A stretch of DNA of 64,000 bases, taken from assembly GCA_014529385.2 (NCBI GenBank), contig CM043945.1:95458112-95522111 (forward strand). The letters run 5' to 3'. The position numbers were made by a program, and so were the translations under genes. This document shows, piece after piece, positions 11,076 to 21,277 of this stretch. The first letter of the stretch is position 1, and each line of letters begins with the position of its first letter. The stretch comes from Adiantum capillus-veneris (taxonomy: Eukaryota > Streptophyta > Polypodiopsida > Polypodiales > Pteridaceae). A model generated the notes under the pieces. It was given only the letters and a program-made list of their open reading frames with translations. It had not been told where the DNA came from and searched no databases.

Positions 11076-11558
11076 GGGAAAATTACCAAAATACCTCTCG
11101 AATTTGTGGAAATTCCCAAAATACCCCTCATATTAAATTTTTTTCCAAAATACCCTTGTATCTATTTTAGCTGGAATGTTTATGATTTCCTAATCTTTAT
11201 TCTTTTCTGACAATGGAGATCCGTTTTTTAGTGCTTAGCATGTAATTAGTCACAAATTACCTCCCCAAAGAAGACAATTATGTCTAAAAATAATGAAGCA
11301 ATTAATCTCCAAAGCGTACATAACCAACTCAAATTCTAATTTTAGTATCTTGTATTGATAGACAATGAGTCTTCTTATGAAAAGCTACAAATTTTTTTAT
11401 CTTTTGATAAATTTACTCTCACAATTTGGGAATTTTGGAAAATTTGAAGGGCATTTTGAGAATTTATGATCAAAATATGAGGGGTTTGGGAATTTTTGAA
11501 ATTTGAAGAGTATTTTGGAAATTTCCACGAATTAGAGGGATATTTTGGTAATTTTCCC
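11076..11558. mobile_element. MITE-like element with long imperfect terminal inverted repeats
   Basis: GGGAAAATTACCAAAATACC at 11076 is mirrored by the inverted GGTAATTTTCCC ending at 11558. The complementarity continues inward: ATTCCCAAAATACCCCTCAT in the left arm answers an inverted form near 11465-11530. The arms are about 85 and 140 bp, the total is about 483 bp, and there is no coding. Both flanks are A/T runs (AAATTTTTTTAA and AATTTTTTAT), so a target duplication cannot be resolved, and the superfamily stays open. Confidence 0.65.
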
Positions 11559-12080
11559 AATTTTTTATCTCCATCGGGCAAGATCAATCGACGAGGCCCA
11601 CCCCTTTGAGGACTTTAAAGTAGCTCGCTGCTCACACAGTCGAAGGATTTTTTAACAGAAGGGACTGAACAGAAGGGCAGTCCCTTCGAGGACTTAAAGT
11701 AGCTTACACTACAGAATGAGCCTCCGCTTGGAACAACATCACGTCCTCCTCACCGGTGCCCGCTGCGTATACACAGCACGCAGGATCCGTAAGCAGCTGT
11801 GGAGTTTCAAGAGAAGTCTCTTCTTGGGCAGCGCTGTCTTAGCTTTACGAGCACCTTTGTATGAGCAGACATGGCGCTTTGCCGGCAACCTTTTTTGTGC
11901 TTCAGACAACAAACTTGCTCGCATTGTTGTAGATTCTTTGACAGACTGGAGCTCAGGTCAATGTGTTAAAGTAGTTGGGCTGGGCACTCGTGCCTCCACG
12001 GCTCTTCAATTCTGCCACGAATCTGAACTTCTCCAGTCAGTCGAGTTATGGTATCTTTCTCTCCAATTGCATGTGTGCGC

Positions 12081-12134
<54 letters not shown>

Positions 12135-12241
12135 AACACTAGATGGGGTCCCAAACCCCCGTCCAAGGGTTCATCCAAGGGTTCCCCTCTCTATCGCTGG
12201 AGAGGTATTTGCTTTAGATTTCACAAATGCTGATACAATGG
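11559..12241. other. Region before the copia LTR, with a short duplication and an unrecognised open frame
   Basis: CCCTTTGAGGACTTTAAAGTAGCT near 11600 recurs as CCCTTCGAGGACTTAAAGTAGCT near 11683, a local duplication. A 179-codon open frame runs from 11716 to 12255, but it passes through the AG microsatellite and into the LTR and shows no domain. I do not call it a gene. Confidence 0.5.
12083..12131. repeat. (AG)n microsatellite
   Basis: An uninterrupted AG dinucleotide run of about 49 bp follows GTGTGCGCGC. It creates artificial Arg-Glu runs in overlapping open frames. Confidence 0.98.
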
Positions 12242-13055
12242 TGTTAAGAGTTTAGGCATCTCTTCGGATTCGTCCAGTCGGCGGTCCCAGTTTCTCCCAG
12301 GGACATGTGAGGGTAGCTTTCTCATGTCGGGTTGTATATAGCCATGTTTAGCTTGGGTTTTTGGTTCAGTTCCATAGCCATGCAGGCTCCTTGTGCCATA
12401 GGGTACTCTTCCCCTTGCAGTCTAGTGACTTCTCAGGGCCCTAGTGGCTAGTAGCCACTCTCTTGCCCTATTTTCCCATTATGGAATTTATGCCAGGTTG
12501 TGGAGGTTCATGGCTGGGACGGGCAGATTTGGTTGGTGCCTATATATGGGCACCACGAGATCATTTCCAGAGGCAGTGTGTGCAGCCCCTTCCCTTGTGC
12601 AGCCGGCCAGGAGGAGGCTCATTTGCTAGTGTTTTCAGTAGGTGTAGCCTAGCGTTTTTGGCAGGCAGCAGGTCAGCGTTTGTGTCATCTCATGAGGGCA
12701 GCATGCGTGATGATGGGCAACAGGAGCAAGTGCTCAATGATCATCTCTACGTTGCAGTACCACCTCAGGACAGCCTTTCATAGGCCTTGTGCCCAGGGAG
12801 TAGCAGGTTTCCTCGATCGAGATCTATCAGATCCACATCTAGATCTATCCAGGAGGAGATGCACGAGATTTGTGCTCTCAAAGCATGTTGGAGGTGATGC
12901 ACATGTTGAGGCAGTGTCAGTGGTCTCGTGTGCAGGAGCAGTTGGCAGTGTTAATAGTAGTGATAGTTGCATGCACCTCGGCTCTATCCATTGCGGATGT
13001 GAGTTCTATGCCGGACCACCCTTGGTCACTTGATGAGCAGATTGTTATTGGCATG
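12242..13055 (+). repeat. 5' LTR copy of the copia-family element
   Basis: Starting TGTTAAGAGTTTAGG, this stretch matches 15603-16510 with many substitutions and small gaps. Shared landmarks include CTAGCCATGTTTAGC-like text, TTGGTTCAGTTCCATAGCCA, ATGAGGGCAGCATGCG and TCAGTGGTCTCGTGTGC. Similarity stops near GGCATGGAGA at about 13055, leaving out the distal part present in the right copy. Confidence 0.8.
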
Positions 13056-15602
13056 GAGATGGATTGGGAGATTTGCTGTGCTTTTTGCACATGCACATCT
13101 TTCTTGACAATTGTCGACGGAGCTACCTATGCAATGGGTAGCAGGTTGATGATTCAGTTACACTTTTGTACCAGATTCTGGATTGAGGATGACAGAGGGG
13201 GATCTCTTTCCGTCTTGAATCAGAGGATGTTCTTTGATTTTTCATTTTCCATCTAAGGATGGAAGTTCCAGTTCTGGCTTCAGGTGACTCTTGTTCATCT
13301 CCATGGCCTTGACTAGCAAAGCGGAATACTTTTCTCTCCAGAACCACTTCTTGTTGGATTATTCGACTTCCTTGGATGAGGTTAGAGGTGGAGCATGTTG
13401 TGCTAGACCCTTAGCCAACAATGACAACAGTTCAAGGAGGTTTTGTTTGAGTGTGGATCCTTCCTTTCTCCATGTTCTCTCCTTCCCTGATGGTAGTGTG
13501 GTCCTACAGGTGTGGTCACTTCTTTGTCCTTTTGTGAGCTTGTCAGTATCAGTTGTGGGACAGTTCACAACTTCTTGTGAGCTTGTCAGCACCAGTTTCA
13601 GGATAGGTTTGCAACCTACTATGGGTAGCTTTCTTGATGATCGACAATAGATTTTGTCGAGATCCTTTGGATGACAGGTTTACAGGTTGTGTCGACAGTT
13701 GGTGGGGACATCTAGTTCCTACTCCCGTAACCAACAACATTTTGATGCTTCTTCCATACATCCCTTTGAAGAGCTTCAACCTTAGGGGCAACCCTTCTTA
13801 AGGTGTGCAGATTTGGCCACGGTTGGCTAGTTTAGCAGGTTCTTCCCTTGCAGTCTTTTGCCCAGCTTTCTAGTATGTTACAAATCAGCCCCATTGTCCT
13901 TTACGGGCTTGTTCCCCAAGCTGGTTCCTTTCCTCTTCGTTTGAGTATTGGATATTGATTGTTCAGTTCAGTTGTGGGTATGTTCTCTTTAGCACAAGTA
14001 CAAAGGACAGTTTTTGATGAAGATTTTAAGGAAGCAAGTTACAACAATAGGAGTATATGTGCTCTTCCGAGTTTGTATGCAGTTTGGTAGATTGTATTGG
14101 ATTGTACCTACAGGGTTGATCTTGGTAGATGCAGAGAAGTAACAGACATTTGGTTTGATCTCAGGGAGTTTGCTTGAGTAGCTAGGTTCATTTTGGACCC
14201 CGACCGTCGACGGCTTCTTTGGCAAACATGATCCTCAGGTGATAACCTTTCAGGCTTTGCTATTCAGGAGATAACCTTTCAGGCTTTGCTATTCAGTTAT
14301 TGAGGAAGCAGCTTTACTCCAGGTTGTCTCAGATTTCTTTCTGGTGGTACTTATTCTCTTTTCCCAGGATTGAGCGGGTGGGGGACTTCCTATCTTTGAG
14401 GGAGTTCTCAGCTTAGCTCTGGAGCTTTCAGTGACAGTGTTTGCTCTGTTCCGACGTGTGTTGAGTCAATTGTTACCTCAGAGCGTACTTTTGAAGATAC
14501 TTCTCTTTCAGAGGGGGCTTCGAGGCTATTATCTTCAATCAATTACGGGTGCTCCATAGAGTGGAGTACCACACATGGTGTCTTCTAGTCCTTGGTTTCC
14601 CTTGCCCATTTCTTGCGGCTTTGGATGGTGTGCTTGAGCCCGCATTGCAGTTAGTATCTTGGCGTATATTCTTTAGCCATTTCGGTGGTGGTCTCGTCTT
14701 TCGGATTTGTGGTGTGACGGTTGCTCTTCCCAATGCATCCGAGCAGTAGTTCCTATGCCTCGTCTTCCAAATTGATCCTTGGAGACTGTACTATTTAGGA
14801 CACACCCAATTTCCTTATCCTTAGACGGGCATGTTATTTCCTACATGTGGATAGTTGTCTTTCTCAAACTAGGAACCAATTACAATTAGCTCGAGCATTT
14901 TTTTTACAGTGGGGAGACAATTTTCTTGGTTCTCCGAGATTTGGTTCCAGGTTGGTATATTATTATTTTTCCTATTCGGATTGTTACACAGGCAGAGACT
15001 GTTGGAGAGTTATGACCTTTATCTATGGTTCGGGTGTTCTCTCTTTAGAGGGGGATGTGGAGCCAGCTTGGGAGTTAGTTTTTGCACACTACTTCCATAC
15101 ATTTCTTGTGGTTCTTCGTCATCGGACTTATAGTTTCTTAGTAGCCTCGGTTGTCCCTTTCCTTGGACTTCCGTAGCAACTTGGAGTTTTCGGCATGTGG
15201 TGTATGATTGGAAGTGCAAATTTTTGACTCTTTTCTTCGAGGGTGGACACTTTAGAGTTGGGAAATGATCCGGATACCAATCTTTTATGCCCTTTACCCT
15301 CAGTTTTGATGCATACTCTTGGAGCTATCAGCAGCAGTACCTTCTGTAGATGTTGGTTGTGCGACTTGTGAGTTGGTTGACTTGAGGAGATTCTTGATCA
15401 AGTTGGATTTACTTTCAACAGACAACATGATACTTCTCGGACGTCTTTCGAGGGTAGCGGTTGGATGGTGTGATGGCCACATATTATTCGACCTTAAGAG
15501 TTCTGTAGCAGATATCCTCGTCCACGAAACCCTCTCTTTCTAGTTGTAGATTGCTCACTCCAGCTCCTTGGTCCGACTTCCTTTCCAGGAGCTGAGAGGG
15601 GG
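13056..15602 (+). other. Internal region of the copia-family element, no recognised genes
   Basis: I see only short open frames (none above 130 codons) with no gag, protease, integrase or RT motif on either strand. A 28-bp tandem repeat (ATAACCTTTCAGGCTTTGCT) occurs at 14240-14296. The last 180 bp before the LTR match 25945-26123, so at least the 3' internal end is conserved within the family. Confidence 0.6.
15594..15602 (+). promoter_or_regulatory. Polypurine tract before the 3' LTR
   Basis: GAGAGGGGG directly precedes the LTR start TGTTAGAG at 15603. The equivalent tract before the LTR at 26124 reads AGGAGGGGG. Position and composition fit the plus-strand primer of an LTR retrotransposon. 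Confidence 0.8.
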
Positions 15603-16517
15603 TGTTAGAGTTTAGCCATCTCTCTGGATTCGTTTAGTGAGTCCCAGTTTCTCCTAGGGACAGGTGCTAGGGAGCGAAGGCTATTTTGTAGCTATGCCCG
15701 TCGCCCGACCAGTGAGGTAGGTTTCTCATGTGAGGTTGTGTCTAGCCATGTTTAGCTCGGGTTTTTGGTTCAGTTCCATAGCCATGTAGGCTCCTTGTGC
15801 CACAGGGTACTCTTCCCCCTTTCAGTCTAGTGACTTCCCAAGACCCAGGGCCCTAGTGGTCAGTAGCCACTCTCTTGCCCTATTTTCCCATTTATGGGAT
15901 TTATGTCAGGTCGTGGAGGTTCATGGTTGAGATGGGCAGATTTGGCTGGTGCGTATATGTAGGCACCAAAGGGTCACTGCTAGAGGCAATGTGTGCAGCC
16001 CAGGTGGGCGCCCCTTAGGGCAGCCCCTTCCCTTGTGAAGCCGGCCAGGAGGAGGCTCATCTACTAGCGTTTTTAGTAGGTGCAAGCCTAGCGTTTTTGG
16101 CATGTAGCAGGTCAACGTTTGTGTCATCTCATGAGGGCAGCATGCGCGATGATGGGCAGCAGGAGCAGTGCTCAATGATCATTTCTATGGTGCAGGTACC
16201 ACCTCAAGGTAGCCTTTCATAGGCCTTGCGCCCATGCAGTAGTAGGTTTCCTCGACCGAGATCTAGATCCACGTCTAGATCTAACCAGGAGGAGATGCAC
16301 CGGATCTATGCTCTCAGAGCATGTTGGAGGTGATGCACATGTCGAGGCTGTGTCAGTGGTCTCGTGTGCATGAGCAGTTGGCAGTGTCAGTAGCAGTCGC
16401 AGTTGCGTGCACCTCGGATCTATCCAATGTCCATTGGGCATGTCAATTCTATGCTGGACCACCCTTGGCCACTTGAATGAGCAGATTGTTATCGGCATGG
16501 AGAGCCTTTCCGAAATT

Positions 16518-16541
16518 TCTCTCTCTCTCTCTCTCTCTCTC
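16518..16541. repeat. (CT)n microsatellite inside the copia LTR
   Basis: A CT run of about 24 bp lies within the LTR. The orthologous position in the copy at 38845 has a shorter CT run, so it is a family feature that varies in length. Confidence 0.95.
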
Positions 16542-16597
16542 ATTCTCAGATGTCTTGTCTCTCTCTACCTCATTGATCTCTCTTCTCCACAAGTGTG

Positions 16598-16921
16598 CAT
16601 AGCAGCTACGGTACGGGACGAGGCGTTCTATACACGGTGTACAATACGCGTACTAGACGTATTTTTGAGAATCAAAAATAAAATACGTCCACTTTTTTTA
16701 GATATGATACTTTAATAAGGACAAATGAAGCTGTTCATGGACCTCCTCGATGACTCTTCAATATTGCACCATGAAGCTCTAAAACACAATTGATCAACTA
16801 GGAAAAGACATACGTTTTGAGCAAAAAAACGTTAGAATAGAAAACGTTATGAGACATATTGTACGTTTCAATACGGGACGTCGTGTATTCTAAATAAAAT
16901 ACGCGTATTTCAGCTGCTATG
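16598..16921. mobile_element. hAT-type MITE (324 bp) with 8-bp target duplication
   Basis: The element begins CATAGCAGCTACGGTACGGG and ends TATTTCAGCTGCTATG, giving a 10-bp perfect terminal inverted repeat with further imperfect pairing (GGGACG words and ACGCGTA at both ends). It is flanked by CAAGTGTG at 16590-16597 and CAAGCGTG at 16922-16929, an 8-bp duplication with one mismatch. The related LTR at 38900-38925 has an uninterrupted CACAGGTGTG...TTGTTCATGTG, which serves as the empty site. No coding is present. Eight-base duplications are typical of hAT elements. Confidence 0.88.
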
Positions 16922-17049
16922 CAAGCGTGCCTTGTTCATGTGCTTGGCATTTAGGTGTTCTATATCGGAGTTGAGGTACCCATTGGATCACGAGCCAGTT
17001 CTTGTCCCCATTGCAACTTCCGCTACCACCTTTGACAAATGGTCCTAGA

Positions 17050-17600
17050 TGTTGAGATGCTGATGGGATCTTGCAGTAGATACTTGGACTTGTGAGGCTA
17101 AGGGCTGAAAATACAAAATGTTGGGGATTACGGCTGGGCTTTGGAGCTGCAACGGGGTTATGGGCTGATCTGCTATCGCCGGTGGTGGCGATGGGCTTAA
17201 AATTGAAAAACGCTGGCTGATCTGGTACGATGGGCTGAATTTTGAAAACGCTGGCTGATTTGGTGCAATAACGCCAGAGGTGTGCTGAGGTATTGCGGGT
17301 ACTTGGTACTTGTACTGCGGGTACTGACTTAGGGTTGAGAAGTGACCCCTAGGGTCACTTATATATGGGATAAAAGCTGGGTAGGGCAATGCCACTTAGA
17401 AATCCCACAATTTTTAAAATGATGCAAAAATGTCACTTATTAGATAAATACCAGTAATGTAACTGTATGGGAACACTCCCCAATGCCTACTCGTAGCAGA
17501 CACTGGCTATGCTCATGTGCAATCATAACTAATCTAAAGTGCCTGGACATGCACGTCTTGCATACAGGCTCACAAGGGTTTTGAACACTTCCTGTGCTTT
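17050..17600 (-). repeat. LTR fragment related to element F, minus orientation
   Basis: Read on the minus strand, it carries TTGTGAGCCT, GACGTGCATGTCCA, a TAAGTGAC word, a TATATAAG box near 17360 and repeated CAGCCAGCGTTTT words. The same elements in the same order appear at 25650-25930 and in the LTR at 47750-48924. I read it as a partial LTR of that family. Confidence 0.55.
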
Positions 17601-18310
17601 CCTAAACCCTAGAAATAGGAGTCACAACTTTTCCACATGCACATAGGGTTAGATGTGCACGTGACAACCAAGTTATAGACACCGGCCGAGGGGCCCTTAC
17701 GAAGGAAATTAAGATTTGCGAACCTGTTGTTGACGTGGCACTGTACCACTGATCCGTGATTTGCGTTGATTGTTGACGTGGCAAGACTGGACAGATTTCT
17801 GTGTTTTGTGCTGGCTGATTTTGGCAGCTTTTGGTGCATGATCTTGGGAGCAGATGCTTTGGGTGCCAAGTGCTTTTGGACTAGAGCTTTTTGGGGCTCT
17901 GCTTTTGGGCATCCCTTGTACTGTTTATACTTGCCCCAAGGGCCAATCTTTGAGAGCATTTGGACAGTCTGGGAGTAGCCAGCCAGCGTTTTTACCAGAT
18001 CAGCCCTACTGCTACTAGATCCCTGCAGATCAGCCAACGTTTTCAGTTTTCAGCACATTCTCTCGTGGAAGACATGTGAGATCTGCAAGCGTCAGCCATC
18101 CCATCGCGGTCCGGTACTTCGGCAGCCCATTGAGCCTCTTCTCGGTCATTCCCTCGCTACGTCAAGTGCTCCCTTTGCTATCCATCATCGACATCATTGA
18201 GATCCGCTTTTTCAGCCCCGCTTTACGCGACAGATTTATGTTTTTGCAGCCAGCTTTCAACCCTTGTTTCCTCTCACATCGGGAGCGTAAATCAACCCCG
18301 AATCTGTTAT
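17600..18310 (+). repeat. LTR fragment related to the solo LTR at 59989-60531
   Basis: Shared features are GGCCGAGGGGCC near 17683, two TGACGTGGCA boxes (17731 and 17774), the block GCTTTTTGGGGCTCTGCTTT at 17886 followed by GGGCATCCCTTGTA, and GCGTTTT words near 17982 and 18040. The 60 kb LTR has the same order. I did not find clear ends. Confidence 0.6.
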
Positions 18311-18574
18311 GAGCGTGTGTAGAGCTAGAAGAGAGCAAGAGGAGGCGCTCACAATGTACAAGAACTTGGACTTGATGATAAGCTTAATATTGATCATAAG
18401 ACTTAATACTTTATTAAGAGAGCTAGATACAAGACTTGGATTACATGACTTGAGTACAAGACAAGGCTTGATTGCAAGGACAAGACTTGAAAATAAAAAC
18501 TAGAAGAGGGATTTTCTCATAGGAGCCTCACAACCGGTGTTGGCAAGACTGAGGGGCTTGTGGCCCAAGACCCC

Positions 18575-18582
18575 TATTTATA
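18575..18582 (-). promoter_or_regulatory. TATA box of the D LTR promoter
   Basis: On the minus strand the sequence reads ACTAGTATAAATAGGGG, a near-consensus plant TATA box. It is placed downstream of the heat-shock array and inside the LTR, so transcription would run leftwards on the plus-strand map from about 18545. Confidence 0.75.
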
Positions 18583-18668
18583 CTAGTGCTTGAGGAGGGT
18601 ACTTGAGGAGGTTAGGACTTTCTAGGTTCTTCTTGAGGAGGTTAGAACCTTCTTGATCCTTCTAGTTC

Positions 18669-18909
18669 TTCTAGAACCTTCTGGATCCTTCTTCAACTTT
18701 GTAGAGCTTTCCAGAAACTTCTAGATTCTTCCGGAATCTTCTTCAAGCTTCTAGAAACTTCTTGATCCTTCTAGTTCTTCTAGAACCTTCTAGATCCTCC
18801 TTCAACTTTCTAGAGCTTTCTAGAAACTTCTAGATTCTTCCAAAATTTTCTCCATGCTTCTAGAAACTTCTAGAATCTCCTTGATACTTTAGAATCTTCT
18901 AGAATCTTC
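18669..18909 (-). promoter_or_regulatory. Array of at least eight perfect heat shock elements in the D LTR
   Basis: The consensus TTCnnGAAnnTTC, the trimeric heat-shock-factor site (symmetric, so either strand counts), occurs perfectly at 18669-18681, 18709-18721, 18729-18741, 18749-18761, 18778-18790 and 18818-18830. Four-unit versions occur at 18858-18875 and 18892-18909. Near-matches fill the gaps from about 18600. The array is built from degenerate CTTCTAGAAAC-type repeats and lies about 90 bp upstream of the TATA box in the direction of transcription. Confidence 0.9.
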
Positions 18910-19019
18910 TAGATCCTTCTAGATTCTTCTAGAGCCTTCTAGCGATGATGTAGGCGATAACATAGGCGATGATGCAAGCAACGACTGACTCTCAAGAATC
19001 CATGACAATACCCCCTCCT

Positions 19020-19793
19020 CTAGCGACGAGTTCCACGAGGAGCAGTGGTGTTCCTTGACTGGGGCTTCCATGGATGCTGTTGATGGAACTCTTGGACTTT
19101 GAGGGATGCATGCTGAAGATTGTGTTCTGGTTCCCATGTTCTTTCACTAACATCATAGCCTTTCCAATGCACCAAGTACTGTAACCTGCCACGCGAAACT
19201 CGAGAATCTAGGACTTTCTCGACCTCATATTCGTCATGTCCTTGAATTTCAACCGGAGGAGGTGGTTGTAGGGCTCTTCCTGGGATCTTAGATGTGTGAC
19301 AAGGTTCTAGGACTGAGACATGAAAGACAGGATGGATTTTCATGGATGAGGGCAATCGGAGTCGATAGGTGACCGGATTGACTTGAGGGATAATTTTAAA
19401 TGGGCCAAGCCTTTGATAATCAAGCTTTTGACAGGGACGAGATGAACGCAAATCACGCTGGAGGAGCCACACTTTATCCCCTTCTTTGTATTTTGGATGT
19501 TGCATGCGATGGAGATCTGCACTTTCCTTATACTTGGATTGAGCTTCTTTGATATGAATTGTAAGTTCTTTGTGAATTGCAGATAAGTGTTGTGTAAGAT
19601 GAATAGCAGCTGGAATCTTGACTTGATGGTGTCTGTGGATATCTTGTTTGGGATGTTGACCATAATTAGCAAAGAATGGAGTGTGACGGGTGGAGGCATG
19701 AAAACTGTCATTATAGGAGAATTCTGCTAGCGATAGGAGCTCGACCCAATCATCCTGGTGATAATTGATAGTACAACGGAGATACTGTTCCAA
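19020..19793 (-). CDS. Integrase C-terminal part and classical chromodomain of element D
   Basis: This 257-codon frame holds the end of the integrase core, a GPY/F region (LGPFKIIPQVNPVTYRLRLP, FHVSVLEP) and a chromodomain (YEVEKVLDSR, LQYLVHWKGYDVSERTWEPE). The aromatic cage residues Tyr, Trp and Trp are visible. Such domains bind methylated histone tails and guide integration. This classical form differs from the reduced tails of elements A, B and E and resembles the Tcn1/sushi branch. It is in frame with the upstream integrase but separated from it by one TAG at about 19962. Confidence 0.9.
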   Translation of the reverse strand: MEQYLRCTINYHQDDWVELLSLAEFSYNDSFHASTRHTPFFANYGQHPKQDIHRHHQVKIPAAIHLTQHLSAIHKELTIHIKEAQSKYKESADLHRMQHPKYKEGDKVWLLQRDLRSSRPCQKLDYQRLGPFKIIPQVNPVTYRLRLPSSMKIHPVFHVSVLEPCHTSKIPGRALQPPPPVEIQGHDEYEVEKVLDSRVSRGRLQYLVHWKGYDVSERTWEPEHNLQHASLKVQEFHQQHPWKPQSRNTTAPRGTRR

Positions 19794-20240
19794 AACTTGA
19801 TTTACTCTCTCTGTTTGTCCATCACTTTGTGGGTGATTGGCTGAGGAGAGGTTGATTTGTACTCCGAGTAGCTTGAATAAGCTTTTCCAAAAGCTAGAGA
19901 TGAATTGTGGGCCTCGATCAGAAACTATGTCATCCGGTAATCCGTGATAACGATAGATATGCTATAGAAAGAGTTTGGCCGTACCTTCGCCGATGTTGGT
20001 TTTAGTGGTTGGAATGAAGTGTGCCGTTTTTGTAAACCGATCCAAGACTACTAAAATGGAGTCAAATCCTTGTGACAAGGGTAGCTCTACAATGAAATCC
20101 ATGGAGATGGATGACCATGGTTTGCTTGGAATGGGCAAGGGATGGAGTAACCCATGAGGACGATGACGAGGGGCCTTTGATCTATTGCAAGTGTCACAAG
20201 TGCCTACATACTCCTTGACAAGCTTCCACATTTGAGGCCA
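19794..20240 (-). pseudogene. Integrase core of element D
   Basis: Visible parts are the zinc-domain end ([12 protein letters not shown]) and the catalytic residues in [20 protein letters not shown] and SDGQTERVN. An in-frame TAG falls before HIYRYHGLPDD near 19962, and a small insertion near 20240 shifts the frame from the RNase H side. Apart from these two lesions the core appears complete. Confidence 0.88.
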
Positions 20241-20248
20241 TCAAATTT

Positions 20249-21277
20249 TCAAAAGTCACGAGAGAGAAGCTCAATTGTCTTATTAACCCCAAAATGCCCT
20301 GCTGATGGAAGATCATGCCGTTGCCGAAGTACCTCCAAGCGTGTTGGTCCTGGCGGAATATAGAGAAGACCCTTATAGTAAATTAGTCCATCAATTTCTT
20401 GAAAGTCCTCATTAACCTCTTGTCCTTGTAGTTGTTGTCTAATATTTTGAGCAAGTCGGTCTTTGGCAATTTGCGTCTTCACCTTGGAAAGAAGAGTAGA
20501 ATGTTCAAGAGCTTGGCTCATGGTGGCGTTCAACTTAAGCTGCTCAGGTTTCAAAATCACCGACTCTTGTTGATCAAATGCTGCGTCCCCTTCTCTAGGT
20601 GCAAGGTAGGATCTTCTTGATAAGGCATCTGGCTTACCTCGTTGACGGCCAGGTCTATAAGAGATAAGAAAATCAAACCTTGATAGGATACCACTCCACC
20701 TGGCTTGGCGACGATTCAAGACGCGGGATGCCATGAAGTATTCCAAATTCTTGTGATCTGTATAGACAGTGATCTTATGAGGAGCTCCTTCAAGTAGGTG
20801 ACGCCAAGTGTCGAAGGAGTCGATGATTGCTAAGAGCTCTTTGTCATGGATTTTATAATTGATTTGTGAAGCTGAGAACTTGCGGGAATGAAAAGCCATT
20901 GAATGTACTCGACCATCCTCTCCTACTTGGGATAGAATAGCGCCAAGGGCAAAATCTGAAGCGTCTGTTTCTAGGATGCAAGGCTTTGTAGGATCTGCGT
21001 GAATTAGAATGGGTGAGGTCGTGAAAGCTTGCTTGAGAGTCTGAAATGCTTTTGCGGCCTCTGAGTCCCAAACAAACTTATTATGGCTTGTCAACCTTGT
21101 GAGTGCTGCAATCACCTTGGAGTATCCATGTATAAAGATACGATAAAAATTTGCAAATCCGAGGAAACATTGAACAGCTCTTACCGAGGTGGGTGTCTCC
21201 CAATCAAGGATGGTTTGAACCTTCTTTGGATCCATGGAGATACCCTTTTCAAAAATTACATAACCAAGAAATTCCAC
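20249..21277 (-). CDS. RT connection, RNase H and integrase zinc domain start of element D
   Basis: A 342-codon frame continues RT (VEFLGYVI, FLGFANFYRIFI) and then the RNase H. Its catalytic residues sit in LETDASDFALGAILSQ, HDKELLAIIDSF and VYTDHKNLEYF, with PDALSRRSYL closing the domain. It ends in the integrase His-His half (HDLPSAGHFGVNKT). It lies in the same frame as the RT segment to the right, separated only by a TAA at about 21284. Confidence 0.9.
   Translation of the reverse strand: MEFLGYVIFEKGISMDPKKVQTILDWETPTSVRAVQCFLGFANFYRIFIHGYSKVIAALTRLTSHNKFVWDSEAAKAFQTLKQAFTTSPILIHADPTKPCILETDASDFALGAILSQVGEDGRVHSMAFHSRKFSASQINYKIHDKELLAIIDSFDTWRHLLEGAPHKITVYTDHKNLEYFMASRVLNRRQARWSGILSRFDFLISYRPGRQRGKPDALSRRSYLAPREGDAAFDQQESVILKPEQLKLNATMSQALEHSTLLSKVKTQIAKDRLAQNIRQQLQGQEVNEDFQEIDGLIYYKGLLYIPPGPTRLEVLRQRHDLPSAGHFGVNKTIELLSRDF

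Larger units (their letters stand above)
12242..17036 (+). mobile_element. Copia-family LTR element lacking recognisable coding capacity
   Basis: Two direct repeats (12242-13055 and 15603-17036) flank about 2.5 kb in which I recognise no retrotransposon protein. The right copy is preceded by a purine tract, and both copies start TGTTA. The same LTR sequence recurs at 26124-26755 and 38675-39018 around a copia gag-pol, so I assign this element to that copia family as a large derivative without recognised genes. The left copy diverges from the right after about 13055, so the 5' LTR is truncated or rearranged. No target duplication was found. Confidence 0.7.
15603..17036 (+). repeat. 3' LTR copy of the copia-family element, carrying a MITE
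   Basis: The LTR runs from TGTTAGAGTTTAGCC after the purine tract. Its distal half (16330-17036, excluding the MITE at 16598-16921) matches 38675-39018, including a CT-rich stretch, CCTCATTGATCTCTCTTCTC, and GATCACGAGCCAG near the end. Shared similarity ends at CACCTTTG near 17032, which is my best estimate of the LTR end. Confidence 0.75.
18313..19007 (-). repeat. 3' LTR of element D
   Basis: On the minus strand the purine tract GCTAGAGGAGGGGGTAT is followed by TGTCATGGATTCTTGAG, so the LTR begins at 19007 and runs leftwards. It contains a heat-shock-element array (18669-18909) and then a TATA box (18575-18582), in the order expected of a U3 promoter. The far end is uncertain; CTAGCTCTACACA near 18313 is my estimate of the terminal CA. 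No second copy lies in the window. Confidence 0.75.

Noticed and set aside
11716-12255. 179-codon open frame
   Set aside because: It runs through the AG microsatellite into a copia LTR and shows no domain.
14847-15176. Open frame of 109 codons inside the copia-family interior
   Set aside because: It has no retrotransposon motif and overlaps other frames of similar length; chance coding is the simpler explanation.
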